64,000 bases of DNA from Phoronis australis (taxonomy: Eukaryota > Phoronida > Phoronidae): contig NMRA01000593.1 in the NCBI GenBank assembly GCA_002633005.1, forward strand, positions 185,348 to 249,347, in the 5' to 3' direction. The notes under the pieces were generated by a model. It ran no database searches and was not told where the DNA came from. It saw nothing but the letters and a program-made list of their open reading frames with translations. The position numbers were made by a program, and so were the translations under genes. This document shows positions 21,746 through 34,796 of the stretch, in pieces (positions within the stretch are counted from its first letter, which is position 1; the number at the start of each line of letters is the position of its first letter).

Positions 21746-24700
21746 ATGACAGAGGTATGAATACTTACGGTCAGACTTAAGTTTAGTGGACCTGAGTTCT
21801 ACGTCCAGGTGCTTATTAGAGTGAGGCAAAGACAACCACCACTCATGGTTCAGGGGCAGGGCAGGGTTGACAGTATTCAGTAACCACCGTCTCTAGCTGC
21901 CAGTAAAGACGGTGAATCTCCTATTGTAATGTCGTCTTGTTACTGTTAGGCTTCTTGATGATACGTTGTAGCAAATGAGTGCTGTCAAAAGAAAATAATT
22001 ATACTACATACGAGTCATCTTTGTAGTGTTGCACATTGAACCTCCATGGCATCAGAGGGCTACCTCACAATCGGTTTGTTGAGGTGGCTATTGCGTGACT
22101 TTAATGAGGTGAATCCGCCGAAGTGCTCCATAGCTAATTGCACACAACAATATAAGATATCGGTTGTAGTTGCATAGGTGGGTGACCGGCAGTGGGTCCA
22201 TGATTTAAAATTGAATTGAGAACCTGAGTTACTTCACTGAGTAATGGGCATTATTCCGTCGTAGTTATCGTTATCAAATCAGGAACACATCATGTATCCG
22301 ACTATAAACCTAAGATACCCAATATGCAAGTGTTGCTGGTAAACAACACAACAACTATAGCCTCTTGTCTGTTCACTAGCAGCATTCGTCTCCTCCAAAA
22401 ATAGTAGCGACCAATCTTATATTGTGCACTGTTCATTCGTCTCATTCTGACACGATGCATGCCCTTCACTTCTTGTAGTTATAACTAAATCAAGGAAATA
22501 GTCTGATATAACATGCCTGTATTTTGAGAGCCAGTTTGATGCTTGTTTTTCAGTGGAGAAAACTGGTTCTCAAAAATCGGGCACGTTATTTTAATTGTAT
22601 CCGATCATTACGCTAAAGCAATCCTCTGTCGAATATCTTGCTTTATACTTATGGGTTTAATCAAGAGTCCCAAAATTTACCTTTTGCAGTGCAGGTGGAG
22701 TTTTAATTAAATTTGCCATAATATTGTCAGAAACTTTTGTTTGGACTGCATGAATTGAAGCTTGACTGAATTGTTTTAAAAATTGTAATAAAGTACCCAG
22801 ATTTAACTTCTCCAGACAATGAATGACCATTTGCTTACCTGTAATAATTGAAAGTAATTGGCTTTGCTATTGTTAAGTGTGTTTTATTTGAACTAAACTT
22901 GGACTGTGGCATAATTTTAGGAAAAGAAAGAAACAAAAGTGGACCCAACCAAAGATGCACTGTCGATCAATGACAGTGCATTCGAATCTCTGGAGAAGGA
23001 CTTCCAAGATGCTTTGGCTGAACTCAAAGGTGACAGAAGTTTGGAGAAGTTCCGTGTGGAGTACGAAAAGCTTCACCGTGCCTTGAAGAAGTCCCACGAC
23101 AGTGAGAAGAGACTGATGCAGAAATGTCGCGAGCTCAATGCAGAAATTGTTGCCAACTCTGCAAAAGTCGCCACGGCGCTGAAATTATCACAGGAAGACC
23201 AAGCTACTATCGCCTCTCTCAAGAAGGAGATAGAAAAGGCATGGAAGATGGTGGATGCTGCCCACGAGAAGGAGACACGGGCAAGAGAGACAATCCAGTC
23301 TCTGAAGCTTGAGATCTCTAATCTAACAAAACTGGTGGAACAGGGAGCTGGCTTAACCATGGGCCAGGAGCACAGGTAGGGCATTGGATTGCAAAAGTAT
23401 GTTTATAAAATAAATTTGTTTTGTTCAGTTTGTTTAGGTGCACTCTGACATAGAAGCAATTTGTGTTTAATGGTACAGTATGTGGACGGTGTTTTTAACT
23501 AACATTGAACTGAAGTTAGAATTAACAGGGCTCGACGCTATTAAAATCGCCAGGTCGCATTTTGCGACCTAGCCAAAATCCCAAGTCGCATTTTCAAAAT
23601 CCANTGAAGTTAGAATTAATGGATCTGTACACGTGCTGCCGTTCTTACTTTGTTACGATTTCAATGAAATTCAGGTCGTCATTAAGATTGTTTTTTCAAT
23701 CAATTTTGTTTATTGGTGCCAATGACTGTTTGTTCCCCCCTAGTGTTAACGAGCTGTTGAAACAGAAGGAAGACCTAACCAAGGAGCGTGATGACGCGCT
23801 AGGTGAGGTTGTCAAACTACGTGAACAAATGACTAATGCCCAAGACCAGCAAGGCAAATTGGAGCAAGACAGAGCAGATGCTGAAATGAAGATATCTGAG
23901 GTAGATCGCCATCTGGTGGCTTCAGATGTTAACCAGTAATACAAGTAACTATAGCAGCTCTAGTCACCGTTTTGTGAGAGCTGAGGAAAATCTTGGCACC
24001 ATAAGATAGTAGAAAATCGTGCACATTTTAACAATTGGCTTTTCTTGATAGACAGAAACACTGATGCATGTGCATCCCAGTCTCCCAGAACAGTAGTTCG
24101 TAGGATATCTAACAATCTTGCTACATGGCTATTTGCATTTTTTCGGTTTCTGCCAATCAGTAGATCTGGTGGCTTGGTATATCCACTGCTGATACGAGGT
24201 TTCCCCATGCCTGTAAAAAAATAATCAATGTCAACTGCTGGGCTCCCCAACTCCTGTCGGCCTAAAATCTGTGTGTTTAGTTTCTTGTTTATGATACAGA
24301 ATTTGTGCTGAGAACTACATACACTCAATGTCTCAGTGTACTGGCTGGTCCAAGAAGTCATCTGAGGGCTTACACATTCAAGCCTCATTCAGAGCGACAG
24401 GAACGTTGCTAAACATTTATTGAGGCACAGGTGTGACTTACCCATTATGTGGTGGTCAGACTAGCTCTTACTTTGTGCAGGAGAAGAAAATTACATTTTA
24501 TACGTTCTTTCTGTTATAAGTGAGATAAAAATTCGTGCTACATCCTCATTTTCAATCTTTCTTGCAAGTATATAATTTAGATTGGTTCAATTTATGCTAT
24601 TTTAGTTCATTTCTTGTGTTATAATTTCGTAACCAAATATGTGTTAATGCCACTGGCTGAAGGTAGTGTTGCTGCTTTGCTACTCCATTTTGAACTGTAA

Positions 24701-27700
24701 GAACGTCCATAGTAGCTTGGCACTGTGGTGAATTGTTCGCTAATGCTGTCCAATCACATTCCAGCTGAAACAAGATATCCAGATGAGGAACAACGAGGCT
24801 CAGCGGGAGACGCGTAAAAAGGAAAAGATGGAGCGTGAGCTCAAGCAAGCGCGCGCCGATCTTGACGCGCGCTCCTCTGACATTAAGTCAATGACGACCC
24901 AGATCGAGCGCTACAAACAAGATGTTGCCAAACTAGAATCACAGCTCAAAGAACAAAGGGTGGGTTGGCACCAGTGCACTATATGCGTGTTAGATTTTTA
25001 GTGTTGGAGCACTGTGAATATGTTGCCTAACCAATGAAAAATTTATCATGATTTGTACCCTGTGAAAAATAGTGAATTGGTAAAATTCATACTATTCATA
25101 AATAGGTGTCATGATTTGATACACATGATTGACTTCGCTGGTTCAGCCGAGTCAACCAGGTGAGATACCTGATTGGTTCTTGATGAGGACTTTTGGCTTA
25201 CAGACCAATGACTTCTCTGCTTGACCACAGGCAAAGCTGGCAAAGTCAATCAAGCACAGCTAGTGTGCCAGTTATCTAGTGTAGGTGAACTATTGTATCA
25301 ACAGGTCACATGGAAATGAAAGTCCCACCAAAATATTGCAAAGCAGTGGTGCCATCTTTCATAGTTGTACCTTCTGTTTTATATCAACCGCTATGATGGC
25401 TGAAAATTAATGTATTAGTTTTAGTCAGAATTTTTTTTAAAAAATAAGCTTTAGCTTTTGTTGCAGAAGATCAATGTCTGCATTGCTTATTTGAAAGGTT
25501 GTTCCTACAATATGGCCGCTATGGTCAGGTTGATATCTAAAGACTCTTATGAATTCTATGTGTTCCCCCATTGTTCAGGTGATGAATGAGCGAATCACCA
25601 AGGACTCGGATATCTTAAATCAGCGTTTCCAGAAGCTACAGGGAGACTTTGAAGCTCAAATCGTCGCCACAGACAGTCTGCACGGAGAGAACCAGGCCAA
25701 AGTGTCGGAACTAAAGGTATGACGCTACTATGTTTACATTACAGGCAACTTGAGTGGAAACAAATTAATAATTATTTGTTTATTGATGTTAATTCTTCAG
25801 CCAATCTGAGACAAAAAAAAAATTTAAAGCATTTGAAGGGTTGTCTCGTGGTGAAGCGCTTTGGGGGCTCAAACATTACCACACTCGTGGATTGTTGCAC
25901 CATTTTCGAATTTGCAATTTAGGGCTGGCAACCCCCAATAAACTCTGAAGTATTTTCTTAAGTCGCTGATGGTTTTAATCTTCTTGTTGGTAATGGAAAT
26001 AGAATTCTATCGTGGTTAGAACTAGTGTGAGACGAATTTTGTGACAGTAAAATGGCTAATTTGATTTTTTTAGCAAACTAACCTGGGCAAAGTGCACCTT
26101 TAAATTGAATGAAAATATTTGCTTCATTTCATTGATGCCATCTTCTAATTAATTCTTGTGATAGTGCCATCTATTGTATAAAACTTACACTGTCCACATG
26201 TTGCATTGTCAATTACCCACTTACCTATTTGGTGTATTCTTCTGTAGCAAAAAGAAGATGAGGTGGGCGCGCTCAAATCGGAGGCACAGCGCATGTCTAA
26301 GATGAGAGAGACTGTCCAGCGCAAGCTGCGCACTGTAGAGGATCAGAAGGCAGACGTAGAACAACAGAGGGAGACACTGAAGAGCCAGATTACTGGCTTA
26401 GAGCGAGGTACAGCATTTAATATTTAATAGTTAGGCAAATGAACACATTCTCAATCAAACCCCTTAAGCCAGTCTTGGCAAGCAAAAACAGAAAATGTTT
26501 CAAGATTTTTGGCATGTGCGCTTTGATCTGTATCAATGACGTTTGACAAAAAGATGGTAGGCTTACTTGAACATCATTGCAGAATATTTAAGAAACAGAC
26601 AGTAATCTGGAATTTCAGTATTTAATTTATAAAATAATGTTTTTGAAACTGTTCTAATTCAGCACACATGGATGTGTGAAATAAACTGTCAGTTGTCACC
26701 ATATCAAATTCTCCAATAAGTTTGGCTTGTGTTTTGATATCTTTTTTGCATTTGAGCCTCAGAATGTGTTAATTTTTACTGCAGCATCTGTTAATTTTTT
26801 ATCGTGTACCTTAATTAGCAAAAATGTAATGCGGTTTTAATTGGTTGACAGAGCTTGATGCTGCCAAGAAGCAAGCCGAAGCTGACAGAAAGGCCATTGA
26901 TGATCTTGTGAGAGAGAGGGACATTCTTAATAAGGTAATGTAGTACACAGTCACAGAGGAAACGTGTGCGTTTATCATACGTGTTGTCACAATATGAACT
27001 GATCCAGCTTCTGGCTCCCGCTTTAAACAAGAGTACTTTGTCTAGTTTTGACTGATTTAGCAAATGTTGCCACAGTGGTAGATGGCGCTCCTCACCCATT
27101 GTTCAGCTGCATTTGTCACTCCACAGAGTTTTTTCTTTGTTCCCTCCTTGTTAAGTCAAATGCTACCTCTGACATACCGTTGCATCTTGTCATGTACAGC
27201 CTTTAAAAAATAATTGCAAGTGGGCTGGTACGCGTTGTACCAGATGTGCGCAATCCGCTCAGTGAACCTACTCCACTGTTTACCTGTTGGAGCCTTTAGA
27301 TAACGTGCCAATTATACTGTCAAAACAACCAAACTGAAGACTAAAACAAAAGCTTTCATTGTCTCAATAAACAATTTTCTGATCATGTCCTGTCTTGCCA
27401 TTGAGTTAATTCCACCTGTCACTCATCGCGTATATCTCTCGTTTTGTAGAACATGCTGAAGGCGGCAGGTGCCACCCAGAAGCAGCTGAATTTGGTGAAA
27501 CTGCACGAGCAGTCCAAGAAGAACCTGGAGCAGGAGATTCAGAATTACAAAGAGGAGGCGCAGAAACAGAGGAAGATCATCTACCAGCTGGAGAAGGAGC
27601 GGGATCGCTACATCAACGAGGCTAGCGACCTCACCCAGAAGGTGAGTTGAGGGGCAAGAGGAAGGAGAGAAAAGAAAATGGGGTAAAACTTGCATAGCTC

Positions 27701-30700
27701 GGATCGAACGGGTCCAAGTTCGGCAACGATTCGACTTATGTGTGTCGTACTTAGACACGTTTTGCTATTGATCTATGGTAGATTTGTTGTAATTGTTGTT
27801 GTTATTGTGTGAGCTGTAGATTGCTACGTTTTTGGCTCCTACCTGTATATTACCAATATGTCAGAAGTTTTCGAAATTCAGAAATTTCTGACAGAAGTTG
27901 AGTCATTTGTTGGCGTTTTTGTGATTTTGTGCTTGTTATCGCTATAATTACTAAATCGTCTTCATCCTCAGGTTCTGCAACACATGGAAGATGTGAAAGT
28001 TAGAGAGATGCAGATCTTTGACTACAAGAAGAAGATCGCCGAGGCAGAGACCAAGCTGAAACAACAGCAGAACCTGTATGAGGCCGTCAGGAGTGACCGG
28101 AACCTGTACAGCAAGAACCTGATTGAATCACAGGTGAGACCATGAGGGCCCTCTGTCTGTGGGGTCTGTAGGTGTGGGTCAGCTCTTGGAGAGACGTTTA
28201 TGATAATCAATTGAGATTTTAGGAGTTTCTGGTGTGAACAAGTTTTACTTTAATTGAATCTGGCTAAGAGAAGGTCAGTTTCGTAATTAGAGTAATATGA
28301 GGTGAGACTGCTCATAAGAATGCATTATTGGTAATGTGCTGAAATTAAGAAACTTTGCTAACTTGTGCAAATACATCAACATAAAAATCATACTTTCTTT
28401 TTGGGACAGATATGTGTTGAAAAAACGAACCAAAATTGGTGTCCGCAATTATGATTTTTGTGTCACTGTTTACAATATGCAATTTTTGTCTCGGTGATAG
28501 GATGAGATTACGGAGATGAAGCGCAAGCTGAAGATCATGAACCACCAGATTGATCAGCTGAAGGAGGAGATCTCCTCAAAGGAGGCAGCACTTGTCAAGG
28601 AGCAGCTGGAGCGCCAACGTGTGGACAAGGAGAAAGAAAGCCTGAAGATGGAGTTGCAGAGGATGAAACAACAGGTCAGTGGAACAAGCGAGCTGGGATG
28701 TCATAGGTTGAAGTTTCGATATTATTAAAGATCCGATACTGAGTTTAGCATATTGAAGGATTTTTTATCTAAAACAAAATCTTTCAAAAGTTTGCAGCGT
28801 GTTTTGTTAGCTTCTTCCTGAGAGTTTGTTCAATGGAAAAGCGTCATCTGTTTGTTGCCAATCAGTACCTGTGTGTGTATATAACTCCATAGCATACACA
28901 ATCAACTAAATGGATAGTGTTAAAGGCTTTTCCTTGTAAAATACCTTGATTGTTCACAGGCGTCAGAGAGCAAGGCATACATTGAGGCTCAAGAAGCTGA
29001 AGAACGTAAACTGCTAAAGATCATTGCTGAAGCCGACGCTGAGCGTGTACGTCAGAAGAAGGAGCTCGATCAGGTGATCAGCGAGCGCGACATCTTGGGC
29101 ACGCAGCTGGTGCGCCGCAATGACGAGTTAGCTCTCCTGTACGAGAAGATCAAAATACAGCAATCGACACTGAACAAAGGCGAGATACAGTACAACCAAC
29201 GTCTGGAGGATATCCGTGTGTTGAAGCTGGAGATTAAGAAACTGCGACGGGAGAAGTCGATACTGCAGAAGAGCGTGGCTAATGTAGACGATCTGAGGTG
29301 AGGGGAAATGTAGTGTATTTCCATTAGCTTTTACTTAATAGGTATTATTTGAGATAAATGTGGTTACAGACAAGCTTAGGATGAGGAAGAATGATGTTTT
29401 AGTGGTAATAGCTGACTTTCAAAATAGCCGCACCATATTGAAATTCACTAACCCGCCAGACGGCAATCAGGTCTTGGGTGGACAGGCATTCAGCGCCACC
29501 TTCAGAGCCCATGTAGTGCGGATGGGAGGTTCAAACGTACCGATGCCTTTCAACACTCAGGGCTTGGAATTTTCCGCGGAAACGCGGATTTCCGCTTTTT
29601 TGAAATGTGCTTTCCGCTTTTTTATAATATTTCCGCGTAAAAAATCGGATTTGATATGAAATTTCCGCGGCAAATTCCTTTCTTACCGCGGCGTTGCAGA
29701 CGACGTTCACCTCGGAAAGCGGAAGTTGCTCTTTATGTTTCGGAGGAACGTAAATTGTCAACATTGCCGGGGCATCTGGGTAAAGCGTGGTGTGATTTTC
29801 AGTGGCGGCTCGTGTTATTGTTAAGCGCGGCGACAAATACTACCGCTCTGCAGCCAAAATTGTGTGGGTTGGGAGTGGACGGGCGAGCTAAAAGGACACA
29901 GACGCATGCTACTGATGGTGGTAACATTTTTTTTTTTTTAGTCCTCCCAATTTTTGTCGCGGAAAGGTTCACATTGACCATTTCAAAGGCTGGTTATCGG
30001 CCATGATTTGGGCCGTAAAAGTTTCCGCGTTTTTTGTCATTGGTCATTCCAAGCCCTGAACACTGAACCTGCTATTACAATCCTGGAAATTTCCAGTGCT
30101 GTGTGGTGAGATGCCTTACGAAAAAGCCAAATCTTTTGAAATATAAATTGATGAGCAAGGGTGTCCTGTTCCATACATTTCTAACTTTAAAGATGTATCA
30201 GGCTGCGACAAAGCCAGTGGTTGCTGCTGATAAAGCGAGAGAATTTTGGTCCCAGCTGGTGTCAAAAGGCTAAAATAAATTAGCCAACTTTAACTAATCA
30301 AACAATAGGAGGCGCTGACAGTGGAATTATGTCCTCTCCTTTTATATTGATGAACCATTGTGTAGTTGTTGAATTTCTGTCCACTAAATCTGAGTTGGAA
30401 TCAATCCAAAGTCACTTTCTTGCTCTCATTACTCTAGAGAGCACCAATATAAAAGTCCCCTATTAGTGGCTTCATTGTCAAGGTGTCATTACTTGTTTTC
30501 TCAAGAGAGTCATTTAGCTTTTCCATGTTAAGCACAAATCATGTCACTGTTTGACCATCTCATGCAATTTTTGGCTGGTCATATCACTCTTTAGGTAGCT
30601 GTGTTAACCACCCTTAAGTGCTGTGACCAGTGAAGTGTATAATGTATTGTGTGTTTACAGACGTGAAGTGTACCACATCCAGCGTGAACTGCTACGGGAG

Positions 30701-32708
30701 CGTACTCGTTGCAAGGCACTTGAGGAAGAATTGGAGAATCCCATGAATATTCACAGATGGAGGAAACTAGAGGTAATTTTTCAACTGACTGTAATGACTG
30801 GAAACATTGACATATGCTACATACAGTGAGACTGAAACAAGCACCATTCATGGCTATTTGAATGTTTTTTTATCAAATGGTAGTATTTCTAAATCCATAT
30901 GCTTTAATTCTATTAATCCTGTAATTGAGAAATAAAATGCCTGAGAGCTCTCATGGTTAGTTTTGAATCAGGCACATGAATCTGATAAAAGTTGTTGTCA
31001 CTTTAGAAATCACGATGATTTACTCTTCGGTCAGTGATTGGTTCAGCCAAGACTAAATCTAAAAGCTTCTCTGCGGTCAGTCGAGGTTACTTTTGATTCT
31101 CTAGTGTGTTCATTCATCGGGAACTTACTGTTTGTCCTTGTATTCCAGGGCAGTGACCCAAGCACCTATGAAATGATTCAGAAGATACAGACGCTGCAGA
31201 AGAGACTGATCGCCAAAACCGAGGAAGTTGTCGAGAAAGAGCTGCTCATTCAGGAGAAAGAGAAGCTGTACGTGGAACTGAAGCACATCTTGGCAAGGCA
31301 GCCAGGCCCAGAGGTGGCAGAACAGCTGCAGATCTATCAGCAGACGCTCAAGGAGAAAACGAAACAAATGAAGGTAGGTGGATGAGTCAGGTTGCAATGT
31401 TTGTCAGAAGCAAGGAGATGATAGTTGTATAATATGTGAACTATAGACCCACAGTAGGTAAATATGTCTGTTTGTTGACTGGAATAAAAAACATGTTAGT
31501 TTTGTCAAATTGATTGGTTTACTGTAGTTATTATGCATTTTAATTTTCAGTTTAGATGTTTGAATCAAGATTGCTGTTGAAGATCAGGAACAAAAGCTTG
31601 GTTCAATAATTTGATCTGAGTGTCTGTATAGGTCACGGTCACTTTTTTGCTTAACTGGTCCTGAACCTCCAATTGAGCTCTTACCATATTTCTTTTGTCT
31701 GTCAAAAACCAGTTACCAATTGAACAACTTGTATTTAGACTGTCTTGAATTAGTATCGGTGTTTGTTTCGTGACATTTTTACGAGGAGCTAAGACCGAAG
31801 ACAAAAGTTTCATAAAATGGTCCCTTGTGGTTTCTTGGAAGGTTCATATTTAATAGCGTGCTTTAATTTGCGCAGGGCATGGCGTCGGAGTTGAACATGT
31901 ACGAGTCACAGGTGCAGGAGTACAAGTATGAGATCGAACGACTGGCGCGTGAACTGCAGGAGGTAAAGAAGAAGTACTACATGCAGCGGAGGAAGGAGCA
32001 ACAGCAGAAGTGAGTAAACAGGCTCCATCGGATTGTATTATGCAGCGTCAATGTAATTTAAAAGTTGGTTGTCAGATATTGGAGATACGGCCTTCCTCAA
32101 TCCTGGAGGAATTTCACAAAGTATAGTCATCTGGGGAAAAGTGTTGTCACACTTAAGTCAGAAATTTGGTGTTACACTCCCTCTGTGCTATTTGTAAAGT
32201 AAAGATTTTTGAATGTAATTGTTTACAGTTAAGTAATAATTTATACAAAATTTTGTAAATAACTAGCAAAATTTGAGAATATTCTCAAAGACTATGTACT
32301 TTGCTGCATCGAGATTAATTTATTTTTTAGAAGTGGTGATGTGGACCGTTTAACCTGAATTTCTGAGTTAAGCCCCAAGACGTTCATTTTGGAATAAACT
32401 AATGAAAATACTATGTATGTAATAGGTGTTATTTTGGGTCCAGTCATTGTGAGAAAGATTTTGTTTCAATAATCAGCCAAATATCAGGACAATCTTTGTG
32501 TGAAAGTTGTTGTCTAACTAATGCTTCTTCTTTAAGTTTTCCTCTATGTGGTAAGTACATATTATGTAATGACTTAAATTTTCTTTTCAGGGAACGTGAA
32601 CGAGCTATCGCTCAAGCAGGTCAGGCAGCCATACAACCTCAAAGGACAGATGCTGCCAGATTCACCGGAGGGGGATTTAACTTGAAGGCAACTAAAGGGG
32701 TGTCTTAA
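21746..32708 (+). CDS. CFAP58: CFAP58 (CCDC147), cilia and flagella associated protein 58
   Basis: Fifteen exons: 21746-21754, 22921-23375, 23744-23900, 24765-24959, 25579-25716, 26248-26407, 26852-26934, 27450-27641, 27972-28133, 28501-28674, 28960-29297, 30661-30772, 31149-31373, 31876-32009, 32591-32708. All phases agree and give 883 residues (human CFAP58 is about 870). The protein is an almost continuous coiled coil needed for motile cilia and sperm flagella. Diagnostic stretches include KCRELNAEIVANSAKVATAL, SDRNLYSKNLIESQDEI, LVRRNDELALLYEKIKIQQS, HRWRKLE and the C-terminal FTGGGFNLKATKG. The first exon is inferred: ATG ACA GAG directly before a GT donor gives MTE in the right phase for the EKKETKVDPTKD exon. 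The other 14 exons are firm. Open frames that run past donors (for example beyond 23900 or 24959) are intron read-through. Confidence 0.95.
21755..22920 (+). other. CFAP58 intron 1
   Basis: The interval lies between the proposed three-codon first exon and the first long exon, whose acceptor is ATAATTTTAG. Apart from the palindrome-family fragment near 21880-21920 I see nothing. Confidence 0.5.
23531..23604. mobile_element. Short insertion, possibly a transposon end, in CFAP58 intron 2
   Basis: The insertion begins CAGGGCTCGACGC and contains GGTCGCATTTTGCGACC. It is bracketed by the direct repeat TGAAGTTAGAATTAA (about 23516-23530 and 23605-23619). A single N at 23604 marks its right edge. 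The CAGGG start is reminiscent of the element at 29558-30058. Confidence 0.4.
23901..24764 (+). other. CFAP58 intron 3
   Basis: The intron has a GTAGAT donor and a CATTCCAG acceptor. The - strand frame 23960-24388 has no recognisable domain, and I see no further feature. Confidence 0.6.
24960..26851 (+). other. CFAP58 introns 4-6 (with exons 25579-25716 and 26248-26407)
   Basis: Apart from the two exons, the only feature is a diverged fold-back family copy at about 25920-26110, which shares AATAAACTCTGAAG and the CTTCTTGTTGGTAATGG-type text with 11560-11825. Confidence 0.5.
29298..30660 (+). other. CFAP58 intron 11
   Basis: The intron has a GTGAGG donor and a GTTTACAG acceptor. It hosts the 501-bp TIR element at 29558-30058. 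The rest shows nothing. Confidence 0.6.
29558..30058. mobile_element. 501-bp non-autonomous TIR element
   Basis: The ends are CAGGGCTTGGAAT and its complement ATTCCAAGCCCTG. A direct repeat AACACT flanks the element (29552-29557 and 30059-30064). The interior is rich in TTTCCGCGG/CGCGGATTTCCGC motifs and has no convincing coding region. The CAG start suggests a hAT-like element, but hAT duplications are normally 8 bp, so the class is open. Confidence 0.65.
30773..32590 (+). other. CFAP58 introns 12-14 (with exons 31149-31373 and 31876-32009)
   Basis: These are plain AT-rich intron sequences with canonical splice sites (GTAATT/TATTCCAG, GTAGGT/GCGCAG, GTGAGT/TTTTCAG). I see nothing else. Confidence 0.6.
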
Positions 32709-32941
32709 TCTCTGGAACAATTAACCACACATGAACTCTTGCTGATTATGTTTTATCAATATTTATTACTGACATCTTTTGGCTGTGAACAGCACTACTC
32801 TCTGCTGTGTGAGATATCACTGTCTTCATCTATTGATGTTCAAAGTGCAAAACAATCAATTGGTTTTAATTAATATTCTATCAATCAAAAATTATTGTGT
32901 TAAAGGTCAGTTGTGAGCATTATGTAATGCAAGATATGTAT

Positions 32942-32947
32942 AATAAA
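32942..32947 (+). promoter_or_regulatory. Poly(A) signal, CFAP58
   Basis: This is AATAAA 234 bp past the stop codon, followed by a GT/T-rich stretch (GTTCGTTGTTTC), as expected downstream of a cleavage site. Confidence 0.6.
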
Positions 32948-34160
32948 GTTCGTTGTTTCTATGAAGTTTTGATACAGCATTGTTTCGTTGCAAGGCATTC
33001 ACTCTTTTTGAGACGCACAGTCTATTATATGCAGAATGCATTTACGGGCTTCCATGCTTTTTAGTGCGTTAGCACATCATGATTCAGACCTCTCAAAGTT
33101 TAACTTTTTCCCAATTTTTCCTATTGTTTTGGAGGTATTCCTGTTTTTTCCTACTTTTTACGTTTTTCTACTTTTTTGTAGAGATTTGTCGATGAGTAAA
33201 TTTCTTGAAACAACGATTGAAGTATCAATTTATCAGAACTATTTGACAACTGTGCTAACTGTATCAGTTAGAGTTTTCAAGCTGTTGCATTGAACAATGG
33301 GTCCTCTTTGACACTGGTATTTCGAGAAAGGTTGCTTGAAACAAGGGTGTTAAAACTGATCACATGTTCACCCTTCACTCATTAACATAAAGCGGATAGA
33401 GATTGCCTGGAATATTGGATATTATTTGGTTTATAAAAGTGCATTTTCCATTTTATGAATACCTTCAATTGAATTTTCATTCATTCAGTTTTTTGTACAT
33501 TTGCGTTGCAATTTCATGGTTCATTTTAGTAAAACGTGACTTGATCCACAGGGCCTCAAATCTATGATTCAATTTTGAAGATCTATGGGTCATCAATTTC
33601 TGCCTGCCATTCATACATTTGCGAGGTTTTATTGCATTATTTGCATGCTTTTCCTTTGTGTTTTGCTTATGTTTACCCCCCTCTAGTAATGTATAAAGCC
33701 AGGCATTCACTTCATTTCCTGTTTAGAAACCTAACCACTGGTATTATGTTTTGTTTCTATGCCTTCCTTGTATAGACTATGCACTGCTAGACTAGTCTCA
33801 AGGCCATGGTCAAGTTTTAAGTTACAAATGAAATATATTAAATATAAATCACAAGGCACTAAGTTATTTTGAAATACTTTTGTGTACATTTGAATATACA
33901 TATATTAACGTTCAAACTTAGGCGGGTATTCCCATTACCCTAGGTGACGATGGGGTACACAGCCACAGGGGCATGTTATTTTAAAAATTAGCCCAAGTAA
34001 GGCATTCTTATTGATGATTAACTTAAAGAAAACGCCATGCCGTTTATTGATTAACACCCACTGCATGGGTAAATTTTGTGTACTAGCCGTCAGTTTCAAA
34101 ATATCTTACATTCGGCAACACTCAGAGAAAAATTGTTTTAGAACTATCACTTAGTTTTCT

Positions 34161-34232
34161 GTCCAGCCAGGAATCAAATACACGTCCCCGTCTGTCACAG
34201 TTTGCTACCTTCACCACCAGGCCAACGACTGG
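34161..34232 (-). repeat. Degenerate tRNA-derived fragment
   Basis: On the - strand it has an A-box-like TTGGCCTGGTGGTGAAGG and a B-box-like TATTTGATTCC at tRNA-like spacing. The stems are decayed, so it is a SINE relic rather than a tRNA gene. Confidence 0.4.
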
Positions 34233-34796
34233 TTGATTTTTAATTAGAAAAGCTAATTTACTTGATATGCTAATGAGCAGGTGAAAATCCATTTTGCAGA
34301 CTTTATGATGACATTGGGTGTTGTGGCTATTTATCATGCCATATTGCCTGTTTTATGGGAAATGATTTGTTACTTTGGTACTTGATACAAATAACTGAAT
34401 GGCCTTTTGTCATTGAATACAATTACACTTTGTTTAGTGTTGATTATGTTAAAATAGCAAACTATGTTATACATTAGCATAATTAGGAGCATGCAAATAC
34501 ATCTTTGTATAATTATAATGTACGACTTAATTTTGAGGTGGTTGTTCGTCCACGTGCATCGTCATGACAACGCTAAGAGATGTAGGTACTGATTTTGTTT
34601 AATTTGAATGACTTATTCCAGAAAACTACTGTCAGTTGATATAAAATGAATTACTAGCTAACATAAAGGATAAGATTGTCCAAAAAATAGTGGTCACTTG
34701 TTAAATTACGCATTTGACTGAAACATGTTCAAGATTTTGTAGCCACAATTTTTGCAATATTAATTTAAATGTTTAATGAAAAAAAAAATTAAACCA

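Noticed and set aside
23901-23939. Extension of CFAP58 exon 3 to VDRHLVASDVNQ and stop
   Set aside because: A GTAGAT donor at 23901 and the in-phase join to LKQDIQMRNNEA at 24765 agree with the known CFAP58 sequence; the extension is intron read-through.
29656-30006. 116-residue frame in CFAP58 intron 11
   Set aside because: It lies within the 501-bp TIR element, follows the TTTCCGCGG-rich repeat and has no recognisable motif.
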